From Sneathiella sp. HT1-7 (GTDB lineage: Bacteria > Pseudomonadota > Alphaproteobacteria > Sneathiellales > Sneathiellaceae): 64,000 bases of DNA. The notes below the pieces were generated by a model, which had not been told where the DNA came from, searched no databases, and saw nothing but the letters and a program-made list of their open reading frames with translations. Positions 63,101-64,000 of this stretch are shown piece after piece. The DNA is taken from NCBI RefSeq assembly GCF_020731145.1, contig NZ_JAJFZN010000002.1, positions 806,001 through 870,000 on the forward strand, read 5' to 3'. Both the position numbers and the translations under genes were made by a program. Position 1 is the stretch's first letter. Every line of letters starts with the position of its first letter.

Positions 63101-63787
63101 CAGATACTGGCGGATCGTCTGACACGGGTAGACCTTCTGGAGCAGGCCGCGCAGTTACTCGAGCATCAGGTCAATTTCCGGCTCAAAGGGCTAGCCAAGG
63201 CTCAGGCAGGCACGAAGCTGGCGATTGTTCATCTATGGAACGGCAAACCGCAAGAGGCCATGCGAGTTCTCTATGATACGCGTTGGCGCCAGCTGTCGCC
63301 CGAGGAGAAGAAAGAGCGTATCCATATTGAAGCACGGGCACAGGCGGGACTACAGAATTATGATGAGGCACTGCAGTTGATCGCGAGTGACGGCAGCATT
63401 GAGGCTGACGAACTTCGCGCCGAAATTCACTGGAAATCGCGTAAATGGGCCCGGGCTATCCCGGCAATTGAAAAGCTGATCGGCAATGGCGACAGCAAGG
63501 GTGAAGACTCCACTCGGCTTGATCGGCAGCGGGTCATGCAGATGGCCGTTGCCCATAATCTTTCCAACGATAAGAACGGCATCCGAAATTTGCGGCAGAA
63601 ATACGCCAGCTTGATGGAAGGGACGCCCGATCAGGCCGCCTTTGATCTTATCACGGAGCAGAATGATCCGTCAGAAACAGAATTTCGGGAGCGGGCAACA
63701 GTTATCGCCAGAGTTGGCCAGTTGGAATCTTTTATGGCGGGCTATCGCGAAAAGCTTGAAAATGGTGAATTCTGGGCCGCGTTTTAG
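60122..63787 (+). CDS. large secreted protein with AMIN-like repeats and TPR region
   Basis: A 1221-residue protein with a signal peptide (LLLATLVIAFLMSDAMAA). Three related beta-rich segments start with similar strands: RLVFNW near residue 48, RLVFDW near 156, and FRLIFPW near 441. They are like AMIN domains, which bind the cell wall. A long Lys/Pro/Ala-rich linker separates the second and third. From about residue 690 the protein is helical, with TPR-like repeats (AKFFIAHNQFAEASGVLAEL, then MRYEAAARNLY-type units). I know no described family for the whole. The stop overlaps the convergent dehydratase gene. Its place after motB suggests a periplasmic motor or stator accessory. Confidence 0.8.
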   Translation: MNRVINHGFKHRLGQSLLLATLVIAFLMSDAMAAAPVTVTAADKENVGRLVFNWEAAPEFTTEQEEGYLYIRFTKPFDTDLSAASAALAQYVGKGEILEGKQSLRFPLKGALSIVTRQETNAIIVELKKTTETAKKKTESGTTAVRLRSGDHADFSRLVFDWPTAKIGYSSRTIGDSLIITFDAPAKMDVKAFNQDPLDFAKSISLSYVDGKTEVSVQMSPDSVTSNFRNENSIVFDIKKGKVTAKPAPEKVQAAKVSDPVKKEQPVKAATVAVKPTNLAQEEKSAQKAPVIELPVVNLEPKKVKTAPVSTMTPTKKALEKVALKEDTAQELPAPKPIAGSNVVQLKTLESDEALNNVSPSSGKGSGSAIVAISPTIILDPVVKEVDVAKADVPKAAPLVIKDVKEEPVKKVEAKLVVSEPLAEPEGRGLKVKIANLKDGFRLIFPWDKPSAMAMFEAGGAHWVVFDKKSKANFENLSGPYKFLVPSARQIDHDGATVLRFNFRAGYAPKVHKVNEEWYVDFQLDAPPVITHPLGVQTQGISASEFRAFIPAVNNGKEVRFNIPDSKEELVVMPLRGSGWGIAAEQIFNSITVLSTVQGIALNSTAAEIRIGHEQNGLAVTAVSNEFAAPLVPKEVPKKPGEEIYPTPEIGKAQFVRLKEWQQVNPLLFTIRKQELQNAAAAAEKKDKRAAKMTLAKFFIAHNQFAEASGVLAELLRSYPKIEKDREYRLLTGLADLGMHRYEAAARNLYHEDFEGDVEVAPWRGVVSASLGNWKRAAQELNYSAPAFDVYEKEQRDHFRLLQARAALENVDVNKAKQALDLVKSPEEKKQKAEKAYLEGVLALQLSDFPTASAKFTEAVKLNYRPVSEKARFNKINVDLVAKLITPEQAIAEFEKLDFSWRGDAQEVEVQKRLGDLYVATGQIGNGLETYKRIVQHFPKSPYSRDLGRKMNNLFAELFLDGAADELPPIKALAIYYQYRELTPVGDRGDKMIQILADRLTRVDLLEQAAQLLEHQVNFRLKGLAKAQAGTKLAIVHLWNGKPQEAMRVLYDTRWRQLSPEEKKERIHIEARAQAGLQNYDEALQLIASDGSIEADELRAEIHWKSRKWARAIPAIEKLIGNGDSKGEDSTRLDRQRVMQMAVAHNLSNDKNGIRNLRQKYASLMEGTPDQAAFDLITEQNDPSETEFRERATVIARVGQLESFMAGYREKLENGEFWAAF

Positions 63788-64000
63788 CCAGTTTCCTTCA
63801 GGATATCACAGTAGAGTGCCGGGTCGACATTGCCGCCGGAAGCGATTGCCACAACCGTCTTGCCCTGAATATCGATTTTCCCTTCAAGAAACGCAGCGAG
63901 GGCAACTGCGCCCCCCGGTTCAATAACGCATTTGAAATAATGAAAGGCCGTGCGCATGGCCGCGCGGGTCTCATCGTCCGTCACTACCAAGCCGCCCGAG
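63784..64000 (-). CDS. threonine/serine dehydratase-like protein, C-terminal fragment
   Basis: The last 71 residues of a gene that begins beyond the window. ETRAAMRTAFHYFKCVIEPGGAVALAAFLEGK and VVAIASGGNVDP match the C-terminal part of PLP-dependent threonine ammonia-lyases (the EPGG and SGGN phosphate-loop motifs). No regulatory ACT domain follows, so it is probably the catabolic type. The stop overlaps the end of the large secreted protein gene. Confidence 0.85.
   Translation of the reverse strand, partial: SGGLVVTDDETRAAMRTAFHYFKCVIEPGGAVALAAFLEGKIDIQGKTVVAIASGGNVDPALYCDILKETG

Noticed and set aside
1-64000. tRNA or rRNA genes, CRISPR arrays, IS elements, prophage
   Set aside because: No cloverleaf-like or rRNA-like sequence, regular spacer repeats, transposase, integrase or phage structural gene was recognised anywhere in the window.

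Overview
The window is a continuous stretch of chromosome from an alphaproteobacterium. The gene order SPOR-nagZ-scpA-scpB ... tatABC-serS-surE-pcm-nlpD-like ... yajC-secD-secF-Mth938, the presence of trmFO, an alphaproteobacterial-type FlgI/FlgA/FlgF cluster with FliX, DUF2336 proteins, a PAS_5-like protein and several near-perfect CtrA boxes (TTAA-N7-TTAA) all point to that class. GC content is moderate by eye and there are no photosynthesis genes. I would guess a marine Rhodospirillales/Sneathiella/Kiloniella-like organism, but that is inference. No rRNA, tRNA, CRISPR array, IS element, phage module or plasmid gene was found.

Layout. 1-3.4 kb: cell-wall recycling and chromosome organisation (SPOR fragment, NagZ, site-2-type protease, ScpA, ScpB), tightly overlapped. 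3.4-7.3 kb: an inserted accessory block (alpha/beta hydrolase; two-gene Fe3+-type ABC transporter without a binding protein, preceded by a Fur-like palindrome). 7.4-13.1 kb: tatABC, serS, surE, pcm and a LysM/LytM lipoprotein. 13.1-15.2 kb on the minus strand: hotdog thioesterase, thiopurine methyltransferase, DUF815 ATPase. 15.4-21.2 kb: yajC-secD-secF and homologues of two mitochondrial complex I assembly factors (Mth938/NDUFAF3-like, NDUFAF6-like), interrupted by a PuuD-like membrane protein and sodB. 21-26.5 kb minus: an unknown coiled-coil protein, trmFO, uvrA. 26.7-36.8 kb: ssb, a VOC protein, a lone hydantoinase-A-like protein, an AsnC regulator, gyrA, coaD, ppi, queA, tgt.

37-48 kb is the less familiar part: an unknown membrane protein, an ArsC/Spx-like protein, an orphan parA - ribbon-helix-helix - PAS_5 operon, nadK-moaA, and a soluble PAS-PAS histidine kinase lying between two DUF2336 paralogues. 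CtrA boxes lie upstream of both DUF2336 genes.

47.7-63.8 kb is a flagellar island: LdtR-like MarR regulator, FlaG-like protein, flgI-flgJ-flgN-like (minus, sigma-54 promoter), fliX, dksA, flgF-flgG-flgA-flgH (minus, sigma-54 promoter), then fliL-fliM-DUF6468-motE and two MotB-like genes followed by a 1221-residue secreted repeat/TPR protein (plus, CtrA boxes). The sequence suggests a two-tier hierarchy, with CtrA on the switch/stator-side genes and sigma-54 on the rod/ring genes. The most unusual content is the tandem MotB pair, whose first member lacks the proton-carrying Asp, together with the giant periplasmic protein behind it. The window ends inside a threonine-dehydratase-like gene.
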